Part shown: positions 1-11,613 of the stretch, in pieces | Layout: every line of letters begins with the position of its first letter | Position numbering within the stretch: the first letter of the stretch is position 1 | From: Kryptolebias marmoratus | Taxonomy: Eukaryota; Chordata; Actinopteri; Cyprinodontiformes; Rivulidae | NCBI RefSeq assembly: GCF_001649575.2 | Contig: NC_051437.1 | Coordinates: 16,887,325 to 16,951,324, forward strand | Length of the DNA: 64,000 bases | Direction of reading: 5' to 3' | Position numbers and translations under genes: made by a program | Notes under the pieces: model-generated | The model's input: the letters and a program-made list of their open reading frames with translations, nothing else | Told to the model about the DNA's origin: nothing | Databases searched by the model: none

Positions 1-530
1 TGTTCTCTTCTCCCCTGCTTTCTTTCCTGATGCTGTAATACAGAAGCAATTATTAGAAATTGTTGCTACAGCTTTATTTATCGCATTTGTATTCAGTATG
101 TTTATGTGTAACTCAAGGAGCTTTATAGGATAAAGAATATAACAGTAAAAACAGTCAAACATCACAAGTTAGATTTGTTTGCATACTGTGCAATAATTCT
201 TCAATCACCTTTAATTATACCTGACAGAGGAGTACTGTTGTTTTTTATTTGCCTCTGACTCTGTGTGTGTGTGTTTGTTTGTTCATACTGTTAGCAAAAT
301 ATGTCATGAACCACTCAATGGATTCTGATGAAAGTTTCAGAAAGACAAAACAATAACATGTTATCATTATTGCATTTTTTTTATTTTGTAAAAAAAAATA
401 AATAAAGATTTATTTGACTTATATTGATTTATTTTTAGTGAAATGGTGTGCTGTCTAAAATTTTATTTTATTTTATTTTATTTTATTTTATTTTATTTTA
501 TTTTGCACTTCAGGGGAATTTAAAGACGCT
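1..530. other. AT-rich upstream flank, no gene seen
   Basis: This stretch is AT-rich and holds no reading frame with recognisable protein similarity. It ends in a run of TTTTA pentamers (listed separately) just before a more GC-balanced segment that I take as the 5' end of the CARD-Death gene. Nothing else is supported here. Confidence 0.5.
460..504. repeat. (TTTTA)n microsatellite
   Basis: About nine uninterrupted TTTTA units are visible directly. The run sits immediately upstream of the probable first exon of the CARD-Death gene, so its length could vary between individuals close to that promoter. Confidence 0.95.
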
Positions 531-768
531 CGAGGATGCAATGTGGGAGCAGCTCCACCAGATGTCACCAAACCGCCCTCTGTTTGCTGCAGTTGCAGCC
601 CCCATCCACTAGGTGGAGACAAAGAGTGAAGTGGCGTTCGGGGGAACAAGTATTTATTGACTTCCCGCTGCAGAAGAAAAAGCAGCAGCAGGAAAGAAGT
701 GGGAAAGTCAACACGAACAGGCGACCAGCTGCTTCTGTTTAATCGCTCGGTCGTTGTAAAAGTGCTCG
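530..768 (+). promoter_or_regulatory. Probable 5' end and non-coding first exon of the CARD-Death gene
   Basis: The first coding exon of the CARD-Death gene opens at a splice acceptor (AG at 1540-1541, two bases before the ATG), so an upstream untranslated exon must exist. The best candidate is this GC-balanced stretch, which ends at a strong donor: the exon would stop at 768, followed by gtaaga. The transcription start was not located. A short open frame here (536-742) has no recognisable similarity and I treat it as chance. Confidence 0.4.
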
Positions 769-1543
769 GTAAGAGGGCATACAGACACATTTTACTTGTT
801 TAGAGCAGTAAGAAGGAAAGTGAGCTTGTTTAGCGTATTTGGAAACGATAAGAGACAGTGAACGCATTATCAGGAAGGAAGACTGAAGCTCCTTCTGTTT
901 TATTTTGTGAGGATGGAGGACATCACAGATATGACATAGAATTAGATCAGTTAAACATTATGGCCTTAGATTTATTATTTGCTTTTTCTGACCATGTTTA
1001 TGGATGTTTTTCTTTATCTCACTGTAACTTTATTTCTACGGTTTATGAGTTTATTCCTGTCACTCAACCAGGTGAAAAACTTAGCACCACCTGTAAACAT
1101 CTATATATTTCTCTATTTTTCTACTTTTGTTTAATCCCTTAGAGAGGACATATGTTACTATGTCTATTATTAGACTTAGTTTACTAAGTCAAAATGTTAA
1201 GATGTTAAGTAAACTAGTTTTTTGTCATATCTGGATTCCCCCAAATGAAACCGCTGAAAGAGCATTTTCTGAGGGTAGTTAGTTACATACTTTTATGACA
1301 AAGTGTTGGTATAACTAAAGAAATTTTAAAAACTATGAAGTAAGTGGGAACACCTGTGAATCAATAATATCAGCAGGTATGTATGTGTCAGCATTGTTAA
1401 GACCTCCCTCATCTATGGCTCAACATTTATTAAGAACATTTCTAAGCATCTAACTGTTTTAGTCTGTCTTGATTGCACTTTCTAACATAGCTTTTCAACT
1501 TTTCTAATACATCACCCATAAATCCATTTCATTTCCTTCAGTC

Positions 1544-2406
1544 ATGGCTGAGAACCCTGCAGCGGCAGTCCGACAACATAAAGTAACGCTGATCGAGATT
1601 CTTAAAGCGGATGCAGAGTTTGTTCTGCAGCACGCGCATTCTCGACGTCTGCTTTCTGAACGCGGCTACCAGGAGGTGAAGCATTGTCACACTCCGATTA
1701 AAAAGGTGACCGAGCTTTTGGATCACATCATCCAGAGAGGTCCAGAAGCAGCACAAGGATTGCTGGACCTGCTGAGGGAACCAGACTTACAGGAGACCTT
1801 TCCATCGCTGGAAAATTTTGTGAAGGAGCTGCATATCAACACAGTGTCATCAGGTACACATTAATGATTTATTTATTTTTTTTAGCTGTGTTTTACTGAA
1901 TTTGCAGCAATATCACAAGTCAATACATGGGAGGCTAAATGTAGGTATGTTCTTTTAGGTACAAATAAAAAAAACTCAGCAGCAAAACGAAATGAAGTTT
2001 CTGAAGTGGCAGATATAATCCCAACCAAAAAGATCTGCAGCAGTGGTGAGTCAGGCTCCAATTAAACTTGAATTTTTAATTTCACAGTAGCAGTGTCACC
2101 TGCAGCTTGCCCCGTTGTGTCACAGGCCGTGGTTTAGTCACAGAGAAGCAGCTGATGGCTGTGGCTCGTGCTTTTGGCAAATCTTGGAGGGCGATCGGCA
2201 GACAGACTCTGGACATCCCATCTGTGAAGCTGGAGCAGATCGAAGAGGATAACTCTCTTCACGTGGAGCGAGTCTTTGCCATGCTGCGTTACTGGAGGAA
2301 AGTCCAGAGGGAGAAAGCCACTGCTGCTCACCTGCACTCCCTCCTAAGTCAGGGAGATGAGGCTCTGCCTGCTGAAAGCATCGACTTCCTGCTGGAGACT
2401 GACTGA
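1544..2406 (+). CDS. CARD and Death domain adaptor, CRADD/RAIDD-like
   Basis: This is a predicted death-fold adaptor, 225 aa from three coding exons: 1544-1853, 1959-2045 and 2126-2406, with all junctions GT-AG and phase 1. Residues about 10-95 have the helix pattern of a CARD (ILKADAEFVLQHA, IIQRGPEAAQGLLDLL). A short polar linker is encoded by exon 2. Residues about 137-222 form a Death domain (AVARAFGKSWRAIG, LRYWRK, ATAAHLHSLL). CARD followed by Death is the architecture of CRADD/RAIDD (human 199 aa), which links caspase-2 to PIDD1 in the cytoplasm or nucleolus. By eye the Death domain looks at least as close to FADD as to CRADD, and human CRADD lies at 12q22, not beside CSAD, so strict orthology is unproven. 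A fish-specific paralogue is the alternative. The start is chosen because the acceptor lies two bases upstream. Confidence 0.8.
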
Positions 2407-3420
2407 GGCCTTCGTCGTTTGAGACTAAAAAACCTTCAAGAGGAACTGCTTGGACTGGGGATCAGTGAGTTACTGATCATAAAAAAGAACAGGAGATGTA
2501 TAACACTAAGATTTTACCAGTTTACCAAAGGACCCGCAGTGAAATTTAATATGATAACATGAGTTCTTTGATTCAATGTATATTTTTATATAACAGTGCA
2601 GCTGTCATTATAAAAAAGTTTGTTTTTAAATGCCTTTTAAAAGGGTGTTTTACATGTTTGTCACATTTGCTGATAGTGTCTGTTTTGTACATTTTAGTTT
2701 CTTTTTCCATCAGTGAGAAATATTTTTTATAAAAAAAGCTGAATTGTTTTTTTTGTATGTAAAAACAAAAAGAAATTGAAAGTGTACAATTAAATATTTC
2801 TCTATTTATAGTTTGCTGTAATGTTTTCACTGTCTGAACATTTTGTATGTTTTCTGTTTATGGTAGAAACTTTAACTCTCGGCAGGTTCAGATAATTAGA
2901 AATAACAGGGTCTGTGTTCTTTTTCTTTTTTTAAGATTAGATGCCTCTGACATGGTGTTTTATGAGCAAACAAATGAGCTGTGTCCCTTCATTACCGACG
3001 GTGCAAATATTCAGATCCTTTGCTGATCTATAAGTATTAATACCACTTTAAAACACTTCCAGGTAAAACTCCTCACGTGTCATTTTGTGTTTATTCATAA
3101 TTGAAAATTAGCCATCAGTGAAATGTTCTTGCAGCATTTGGTTCGCAGGAAATGTTCACTGTAGGTGTTTTAATAGTTTATGTGATGTTTTCCAATTACT
3201 GTTATTGCTTTAATGGGGTCTTTTCCAGCTTGCTGCTCTAAATCTTTGAGCTAATTTAACTACATTGTAGTTTAAGGGATTACCTGAATAATAAATACGA
3301 AATTACTCATCATTGCTTTTATTAAACCAGATATAAACCCATTGAGATCAAGATCTGTTTTACAAGAGTGACCTGATGTCATTCTCCCTCTTTCATAACT
3401 TTCTCAGACAACATTAATTA
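2407..3420 (+). other. 3'UTR of CARD-Death gene and spacer before csad
   Basis: AT-rich DNA follows the stop at 2404-2406. No perfect AATAAA lies close to the stop; AATTAAA-type and AATAAA-like candidates occur near 2790 and 3290, so the 3' end is uncertain. There is no coding potential. The last part must also hold the csad promoter, but I see no clear core element. Confidence 0.4.
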
Positions 3421-3554
3421 ACTTTCACTCTAGGACAAAGGTTAAATCCCTCCCATTTCTATCCTACTTATCTTTGCTTTATGGCCTTTTTTCTGCAGCC
3501 TTACAGTCAGCAACATCGTCTGCAGATGTCTGACAGCTGGTTAGAAGTGTGAAT

Positions 3555-6500
3555 ATGGCCTTCATGTCACCACTCTCATGTAAGTACAGGATCTTTATAT
3601 TATGGGCTTATTCTTTACTTTGTGTTCAAACATTTTTTGTAACCACAGCAGAAGGACAGAAAATGGAACCGGCTCTTTGTGACCTGAAAGATCCTCTAAT
3701 TAACCACGCTGAGGGCCAGCTCTTCTTGAACGAAGCCTTCAAAATTATTGTGGAGGAGGTGCTCTGCAAGGGCACGGACGTCCAACAGAAGGTCTCCGAG
3801 AATTTACTTCAAATACCAACCAGTTCATATTCCAACAGAACAACCATAATCCATCTACTCCCGATGCAGGTGTGTGAGTGGAGAGAGCCCGACGAGCTGG
3901 CCCGGCTGCTGGATCTGGAGCTGAGAGACGCCGGGGAGCAGCAGGACCGGCTCCTGCAGAGAGTCAGAGACGTGGCCAAATACAGCGTTAAAACAAGTGA
4001 GCCTGTCAGAAACAACCACAACTGTTACACAGATGGATTCTTGTTGACATCAAGACTTTCTTTTGGGTTTTTTTCCTGCTAATTTCAGGTCATCCACGTT
4101 TCTTTAATCAGCAGTTTGCCGGAGTGGACTATCATTCTTTGGCTGGACGTTTCCTCACTGAGGCTCTCAACACAAATCTGTAAGACAAAAAACGATATAA
4201 AACAGTAAAAGAGATAAATTCTGGAGGGTAAAGGTGACTAGAAGTGTGACTATGTCGAGAGAAATATAGATCTTTTACTAAAGTAGAAATTGAAGCAAAT
4301 ATTATCTTGATTACCACCAAGATTTTGATCTTTTTTGTCTTTAGAGATGTTACCAGACTGAATCATAATCACGGGGATCATTGATGTTTTGAGATTTGCG
4401 TTCGTCTTTAATGCTCATGAGTTTTAATACTAAAATCGTGAGCGTTCGATATGTGTCTGCAACTCAGTCACGTCTGTACACAGATTACTCTGAGTTCTCA
4501 AAATCCATTACTTTTTACTATGTGCAGCACAAGAAAATGTAAATACACAAAATTCAATGACATGAATTTTGTAATGCAACATACTTTAAAATAACTTATT
4601 TAGGTGCTCAGTCTTTTACAGAATGTAGAACACTTACTTACATTTGTTAAAACAATTCAAAAGAGTTTTCTGCCATTGTATAAAACATGAACAAAATGTT
4701 CTATTTAATCAATTACAATTGTATTTAATCTTTTTTGACATTTTGAGATAAGGTTATAGTTTTAAACAAGAAAAGAAGCATGTTTTCTGTCAAAGTAGAG
4801 CTCCTGCTTCGACAGAAAACATCTGAGGTCTAAAAGACACGCTGATGATAAATAATAATTATTGTAAAACCAAATCTGTTTATCTTTATTTCAAAAGTGC
4901 ACTCCAGCAGATTTGCCCGTACATGTGGGAGCAAACTGAGCTGAGGTGGGCAACAAAATAATGCGCGTGGCCAAGAATGCAGTTTTGCGAGATGTGCACA
5001 CCAAAACAAATCATGATTTTCAAAAAACTGGCCACTTACAACACACCACGCAGCTCGCTGGTCACTGGCTTGCTAACGCTCAGTTAGGTGAGACTGCCAT
5101 AGAAAATTCACAAATATTCTCACAATTTTCAGGGATTTTTTTTTCACCAACTTGTGTCCTAAAACACTTAGCTTAGTAAGATACCACCTTTAGATTGGTG
5201 TTTAATAATAAAAAAAGAAGTCAGAATCTGCAAAGAGAGCTCCCACCTTTAAATGATCAGACACTGAATGTTGCCTGCAGCTTCACCTATGAAGTGGCGC
5301 CAGTCTTTGTGCTGATGGAAACTGAGGTTCTAAGAAGCCTTCGGCAGCTGGTGGGCTGGACAGAGGGCGATGGCATTTTCTGCCCTGGGGGCTCCACCTC
5401 CACCGTGTACGCCATGAACCTCGCACGCTACAGACTCTTCCCAGAGGTCAAAAGTCAGGGCCTGTGGGCTCTCCCACGCCTGGCCATCTTCACGTCTCCA
5501 GAGGTCAGGACAGCTGTTCCGCTCACCTTGTTTGATTAAGCAGTAAAGCACGTCAGAGGTGTTTGATGAAAATCAAGTTTTAGGATTGCTGTTTTATTTG
5601 TTGTTGGGTTTTTTTAAGCCATGTGACAGAAGAATGTGTCTCGTGTTTTTAGAGCCATTATTCTGTGAGGAAAGGGGCGGCATTTCTGGGGTTTGGAACC
5701 GATAATGTCATCTTGGTGAAAGTAGATGAAAGGTAATGTTGATTTTTATCATTTACAAGTCAGGAAATAATATGTTTAGACAAATAATATTAAGAGAAAT
5801 GTCACTTGAACCTATTTTACATCAGTTTTCTGACATTGAGAATTATTCAAAAGAAACACTCATTGGTTTAATACTTATGCTTCATTAGTCTCACAAATCA
5901 CAACAAAACTCTTTGTTATCCTTTATGAATATTTTCCTATTTGATACAGAGGCCATATGATTCCAGAGGACCTGGATGAAAAGATAGAGCTTTCAAAATC
6001 TCAGGTAAATAAATTTATGGTCAGTAAGCTCAGCATACAAAAAGACACATTTGTGTGCATCAAACTTCTAGGTGATAGAAATCAGACTCACTTTCAGTTT
6101 CCCCCTGTCAGGGTGCGGTACCATTTCTCGTGAGCTGCACAGCAGGCACAACAGTGCAGGGTGCGTTTGACCCGCTGGATGGGATAGCGGATGTTTGTGA
6201 CAAGCACAAGCTGTGGCTGCACGTTGACGTGAGTTCTCCATGAGGCTGTCTCAAATTAGTCCGTTTTAATTGTGAGAAGCTTTGTTGAAATTTCAGAATA
6301 TTCAGACGTTCGTGAGTTTTGTCACTTGTTTCAGGCTGCCTGGGGAGGAAGTGTGCTCTTTTCCAAGCAGCACAGACACCTGATGAAGGGTGTTGACAGG
6401 TATGAACTGACTTTGTCAAAAGATGGGTTTTCCTTTGTGATGAAGATCGTTTTTAGTTTGCATGAGAAAAGCTACGAGGTTCTGGAGCTGCTGTCATTAT

Positions 6501-8216
6501 TTACAAGGTGTGTCTGTGTGTGTGCCTTTTTTTATGTCACAAGAGCGAATTCAGTAGCCTGGAACCTCCACAAGATGCTGGCAGCTGGCCTGCAGTGTTC
6601 TGCCTTGTTGCTCAAAGACACCACGGTTTGATTTCACTCATTAGGCATTAATAACTTATGATAGTTTTGGTTAAGCAGAGTTGTACTTTTTATTCATATC
6701 CTCCTGACTACCAGTAGTTCAATTTGTCCTCTGTGGAGGACATTTGTAAACCTGATTATCTCTTACCCACTGCATGCTACTGAATTAACTCTTTTTGTTG
6801 TCTACAGAGGACATTTAGGGCTTTTCAATGATACCAAGTGTGAAGGGGTGGGGCTTTGGTACCTTACAAAGATTGGGGGGATTTAAAAAAAAATAATGAT
6901 TAGACAATATTTTTTTCATGGAAGTCAGGAGGATATTTATGCTTTATTTATTTTTTTTAATTTTACAACTGTTTTGTGTTCTTCAGGACTTGCTGAAGCG
7001 GTGCCACAGCTCGAATGCTTCGTATCTTTTCCAACAAGATAAGTTTTATGACGTGAATCTGGACATTGGGGATAAGTCCGTGCAGTGCGGCCGCAAGGTG
7101 GATTGTCTGAAGTTGTGGTTGATGTGGAAAGCAGTCGGCTCCAGTGGTTTGGAACAGCGTGTCGACAAAGCTTTCCTCCTTGTGAGGTAAATTAAAGACT
7201 GTAAAACCCTCTCTGTTTTCTGAGGCTTGTGGCTGCGGTGAAGTCTTTGGGTGGCGCATCGACTCAATGACTCACTTTAGCTCACTTAACAGATACATAT
7301 TCTGAATGCAGTCTAATGTGCAGTGAGATTACTAATTAAAGGTTTGTCTCATGGTTGTCGTGGGCCAAAAAGATTTTTCATTTATGACAAAAATCAAAAC
7401 ACTCACTGTAGGATTTGTAGCGTAAGATAATTTGCAATGCTCGTTTTCAGATGTGCCTTTAAATTACATATAAAACATTAATAATATAATTTATATAAAA
7501 AAGAATGTTTGACATATATTTTTTTACATTCAGGAAAAACTACCTTGACTACTCAACCTTCAACAATAAGAATAGGAAGAATAATGAAGATATAATCCAA
7601 ATTGTAAAATAATAATATTACCCACTATATTGATTATTATAAATAAAATGTATTCTTGCAGGTATTTAGTGGATCAGATGAAGAAAAGAGATGGATTCCA
7701 TCTTTTAAGTGAGGTAAGTTGATATATGAAGCTGAAAACAATATTAAAACATTGTTACTATATGTTTAAATTCTGCCTCTGTGGACAGCCGGAGTTTGTG
7801 AATGTGTGCTTCTGGTTCATACCACCGAGTCTGAGAGGGAAGGAAGGAAATGCAGATTACCAGAACAAACTGGCCAAAGTAAGTTTCTGTATTACATAAG
7901 TCAAGTTTTGATTGAACACTGAAGCATCAGAGTTTCTTTTTTAATATTACACATATGCCTACATAGATGTAATGAGAGACAGCTTGCTTGTTAGAAGAAT
8001 ATTACAGATCTGAATATTACATATGTGTGTTTTGATGATCAGGTAGCGCCAACGATCAAGGAGCGTATGATGAAACGAGGCACTTTGATGGTGGGCTACC
8101 AGCCTCTTGGAGACAAGGTCAACTTTTTCCGTGTGACTGTCTTCTCCCACCTTGTTTCACACAAAGACATGGACTTCTTCCTTGATGAAATCGAACGACT
8201 TGGGAGCGATCTGTGA
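3555..8216 (+). CDS. csad: Cysteine sulfinic acid decarboxylase
   Basis: PLP-dependent cytosolic decarboxylase that turns cysteine sulfinate into hypotaurine for taurine synthesis; group II decarboxylase, related to GAD. Coding exons: 3555-3579, 3649-3791, 3870-3996, 4089-4179, 5281-5503, 5653-5732, 5950-6004, 6112-6228, 6335-6399, 6544-6625, 6987-7186, 7662-7713, 7789-7878, 8043-8216. They close in frame at 507 aa (human 493). Recognisable blocks are [45 protein letters not shown] (PLP-contacting Asp287), SVAWNLHK (Schiff-base Lys319), [11 protein letters not shown] and [12 protein letters not shown]. The first exon joins in frame to a second ATG at residue 14, which would give 494 aa and may be the main start. 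Oddities: Thr170 where the family has Asn, Leu317 where it has Pro, and a 78-nt stop-free intron 3792-3869 with a weak donor. GADL1 is the nearest alternative, but sequence and position beside znf740 favour csad. Confidence 0.95.
4780..4822. repeat. Near-perfect 19-bp inverted repeat with 5-nt loop in csad intron 4
   Basis: The arms 4780-4798 and 4804-4822 are complementary over 12 consecutive pairs from the base. One A/C mismatch and six further pairs (one G-T) follow, closing on a 5-nt loop. It lies in the 1.1 kb intron between csad exons 4 and 5. At 43 nt it is shorter than a usual microRNA precursor. Confidence 0.85.
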
Positions 8217-8351
8217 TCGATTTATCGTGGTCTTTTTTAATTTAGGATTTTGTGCAAAAACTGCATATTTGCAAGTGACATTGTGGATACTGTAGATAAC
8301 AAACTTTTCTCCTATAGTCTAGCTAATTCACAGAGATCACAACATATCATA

Positions 8352-8357
8352 AATAAA
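8352..8357 (+). terminator. csad: csad poly(A) signal
   Basis: A canonical AATAAA lies about 135 nt after the csad stop codon, giving a short 3'UTR. No better signal lies between the stop and this hexamer. Confidence 0.7.
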
Positions 8358-8989
8358 GTTCTTTATGCAAGTGCCCTAAGAGGTAAATGTCTATTTTGAT
8401 CCCTAAACTAATAGTTGAGAAATCTTTCAGCATTTTTGATATTTAATACAATTCAAACATGTCTTCAGCACAACTTGTCTGTTAGTGTAGTCTTAAAATG
8501 GTCTTATGAATGTTTAATTGTCTTTCATACTATATTTATTAATTGTATCCATCTTAACCCATTAATACCTTATTCTTGGAAGATTTTTGCATCAGAGATA
8601 CCTGTAATTTCGTTGTTATATAAAATGACAATAAATTTGATTCTGACAAAAATTTGCAAGTTCTTTCTAAAAACTAAGTACTTCACTCTTTATTTTTATT
8701 ACTATTATTGTTATTAGTAGGTATAAGGCTAACTTAAAGGCTTCAATGAGTCAATTCAAATAACTTGTTTCTTTTTGGTTACATACTTTTTTCATATAAA
8801 TATTACAAAGACAAATGTATGAAGCCCCGATATGTATTGTATTCATTCGAACCTTTAATTTTTAAGCTGCACCTTTCAGTAGCAGCGAACTGGACAAACT
8901 TGCGAATTTGGAAACTCAATTTTCGTACGTAAAATAATATAAACACAAACGTGCTTCTCTCCATTTTTACGTCTCTTTGTCGTAAAATG

Positions 8990-9152
8990 TGGGTCAAAGC
9001 GCTCGAGTCACGTGACGAGTGAGTGGCCAATCAGAACGCTCCCGGGGGAGTACTTCCGGTGATAGTACTTCCTGTCAGTGTTTGTAAACTGAGGAAAAAA
9101 AATTGGAAGTGCGACAAGAATTAATGCTCTTCAGCCCCCTCGTAGTCGAAAG
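8990..9152 (+). promoter_or_regulatory. znf740: znf740 CpG-rich promoter and non-coding exon 1
   Basis: The stretch contains a palindromic E-box GTCACGTGAC (9007-9016), a CCAAT box (9027-9031) and two ETS-type sites (CTTCCGG near 9054, CTTCCTG near 9069). The ETS sites lie in a 15-nt imperfect direct repeat (9049-9063 and 9064-9078). A strong donor follows at 9152|9153 (AG|gtaagc), marking the end of an untranslated first exon. No TATA box is seen. GC-rich sequence continues to about 9450. It is oriented towards znf740, the next gene on this strand. Confidence 0.65.
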
Positions 9153-10203
9153 GTAAGCGTCCGAATCTGCAGCACTCGTCCTCCGCGGCCTTGTGAGCGT
9201 TTTATCGCGGTCTGCCGCCGTGTTTCTGGCAGCCTAGCCGAAGAGGGAGGCGCTGAGTCCGCACGCCCTGCCTGCCCTGCCTGCCTGCCCGTTGTCTTGT
9301 CTGGGTCTGGCGATGAGGGGTGGGGGTCCGGTTTGACTCCACAAGAGCTGTCCCCGAAACCCGTGTGTCGGCTAGTTAGCTGGGTTTCGTGCTCGGACTG
9401 GTGTTGCAGAGGCTCCCAGCTTCCGTGTGAACACCCGAGCAGAATGGCTTTCAGGACCACTGCGATGTGGCCCCGGTGTTTGTTTTTTTCCTCTCTGGTG
9501 CTCTCCTAAAATTTTATTTTATTTTTTAAATCACTTGCACAGTTTAGTAGGATTTGTGGCTACATGTGTATGTTTTTGCAGGTTGACGCAACCCCACGAT
9601 TCACTGAACAAATATCTAGTCTGAAGGAGGCAAACGCTGTACTTTGAATTCATGAATTGTGCGCCAACAGATCATTTCCACTCTTTTTAAACTCTCAAAA
9701 AAATATACTGGCTAAAACCTCTACTTTCAGTAATTTTTAATAAAATTAAAGCGGTCAAAATCCGTTAAACCTGTGAAAATTAACATCCATCCAACTAACA
9801 CCATTATTTGTCCCTGAAAAATGTTGTGTTGAGTTCAGCTGAGTGTTGCAGGGAATGAAGCAGCCTGTCAGTGTGTGGGATGAAGGTTTTGTACATTTCG
9901 GTTGTTTTTGATTGGATGGAGAACAGTGGAAGAAGGTTAAACAGCTCATGGGATGCGTGGCAGAGATTCCATCTTCTGGTTCATTGTCTCCAATCAGGGT
10001 GGAGAGCAGGCCTGATGACTGTCCAAGTCATTCCCACCACACTTTGCAGAGTTTTCCTGTCAGTTACACTGAATTTGTTGGACCAAGATGTGTTGCAGCT
10101 TGTCAGGATGCTCTCAATAGTTCCTTAGCAAAATATGGTAAGGGTAGAAGGGGGATGGACATGCAATTTATTAGACTAATATATGTGAATTGTAAAACAT
10201 CAT

Positions 10204-10224
10204 TTTACTTAGTCGTATATATAT
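10204..10224. repeat. Short (TA)n tract
   Basis: A simple TA dinucleotide run in the 1.5 kb intron between the untranslated first exon and the first coding exon of znf740. Confidence 0.8.
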
Positions 10225-10657
10225 ATATATATATAATCATTAATGTAATGCCTTTAAACTTAAAAGAAGATATAAGTTCACTTTTACTGCGGCTTATAAA
10301 TAGTTTCTGTAACTTTTGTATTGCCTAACGTCTGAAGCATTTCATTGCCAATTAAAAGAAAGACTATTCGAATTTTTATTTCATAAGCTGTCTTTATTTA
10401 TTTATTTTTAAATCTATAAGTGTTTTCTGACATCCGTCCAAAGCCAAAGTGTGCGTCAGACCTCTCTGGCTCTCTTTCCCGATGAACAGAGCGCATTAAT
10501 GTTCGACCAGAATCTCTGGTCACGTATCCATCTGCCTCTATTTTCAGACTTTGGCCCCCGATGATTTGGGTTTGTGTGTGATCTCTTCTGTCACCCCTCA
10601 TCCCGAGTGAAGTCCCCCTTCTGTCCCCTCAAACACACACGCATTCAAACCAAGGCG

Positions 10658-11516
10658 ATGACCCACCATTCCAACAATTCAGTTCGAGACCATATGAAAT
10701 GGGTCAGTGGAAGTCTCTTCATCTCCAGAATCACCATCATGGTTGCATTAACTTGTCACTTCCCATTACTCGCAGGCCCGCCTCCAAGTTCCTCTGACTC
10801 CTTGTCTCTGTTCGGGAGTCCTGTGACCTCCCTCTGTACTCTCTGACATGTGGCGGTTTGTGTTGCCAGGCTGGGTTGCTGGGCTGTGAAGCGGTCTTGT
10901 CTAGCATGGCCTTGATGCAGGCCAACAATATGCCAAGCCAGAAGAAAATGTCCTCAATGAGTCAGGGGCACAGGTCCAACCCTGGGAGCCACCAGACACA
11001 CTCACAGCACAGCCACAACCACCATGGACACCAGGTTCACCATGGACAGGCCCACCACAGCCATATGGGACACCCCTCAGGCGGCAGCCTTCCACCCCTG
11101 GTGAGAGAGATGAGAGCAACTGCTCCGTTTGTTTACTCTGTGGGATGAAAATGTTGTCATTTCTTTACTTTGCATAAACCAACTTTAGCATGATCTGACT
11201 CATAGATTTTGCATTTGTGACGTCCTAAATGCTTCTTAGTGAGGTTTCAAGTAGTGGCTTATCATCAGTGTGATTATGTGTTTGTTGCTTTCTTCTGCTT
11301 AAGCAAGTAACACAGTGTCTGTGCATTTTATCTAATGATGCATGTGTTTTCTTCCTTTTTTAAAGCTGATTCGAAAAGATGGAGACTATCACACATCGAG
11401 AATTATTGAGAGTAAGGATTCCCAGTCAAACCAGAATCTGCACCGCAAGAAGAAACACAAAAAATCTTCCCACAAAGTGAAAGAGAAGGTGGAGGTGAGA
11501 ACTCTACTTAATTAAA

Positions 11517-11613
<97 letters not shown>

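Noticed and set aside
536..742. Short plus-strand frame upstream of the CARD-Death gene
   Set aside because: No similarity, and it lies in the probable untranslated first exon; it may at most act as an upstream ORF.
4946..5176. Plus-strand 76-codon frame in csad intron 4
   Set aside because: It lies within an intron fixed by the matching phases of csad exons 4 and 5 and has no similarity.
10204..10224. TA run considered as a TATA-box promoter for znf740
   Set aside because: It is a plain dinucleotide repeat inside an intron, and a better promoter with a spliced first exon exists near 9.1 kb.
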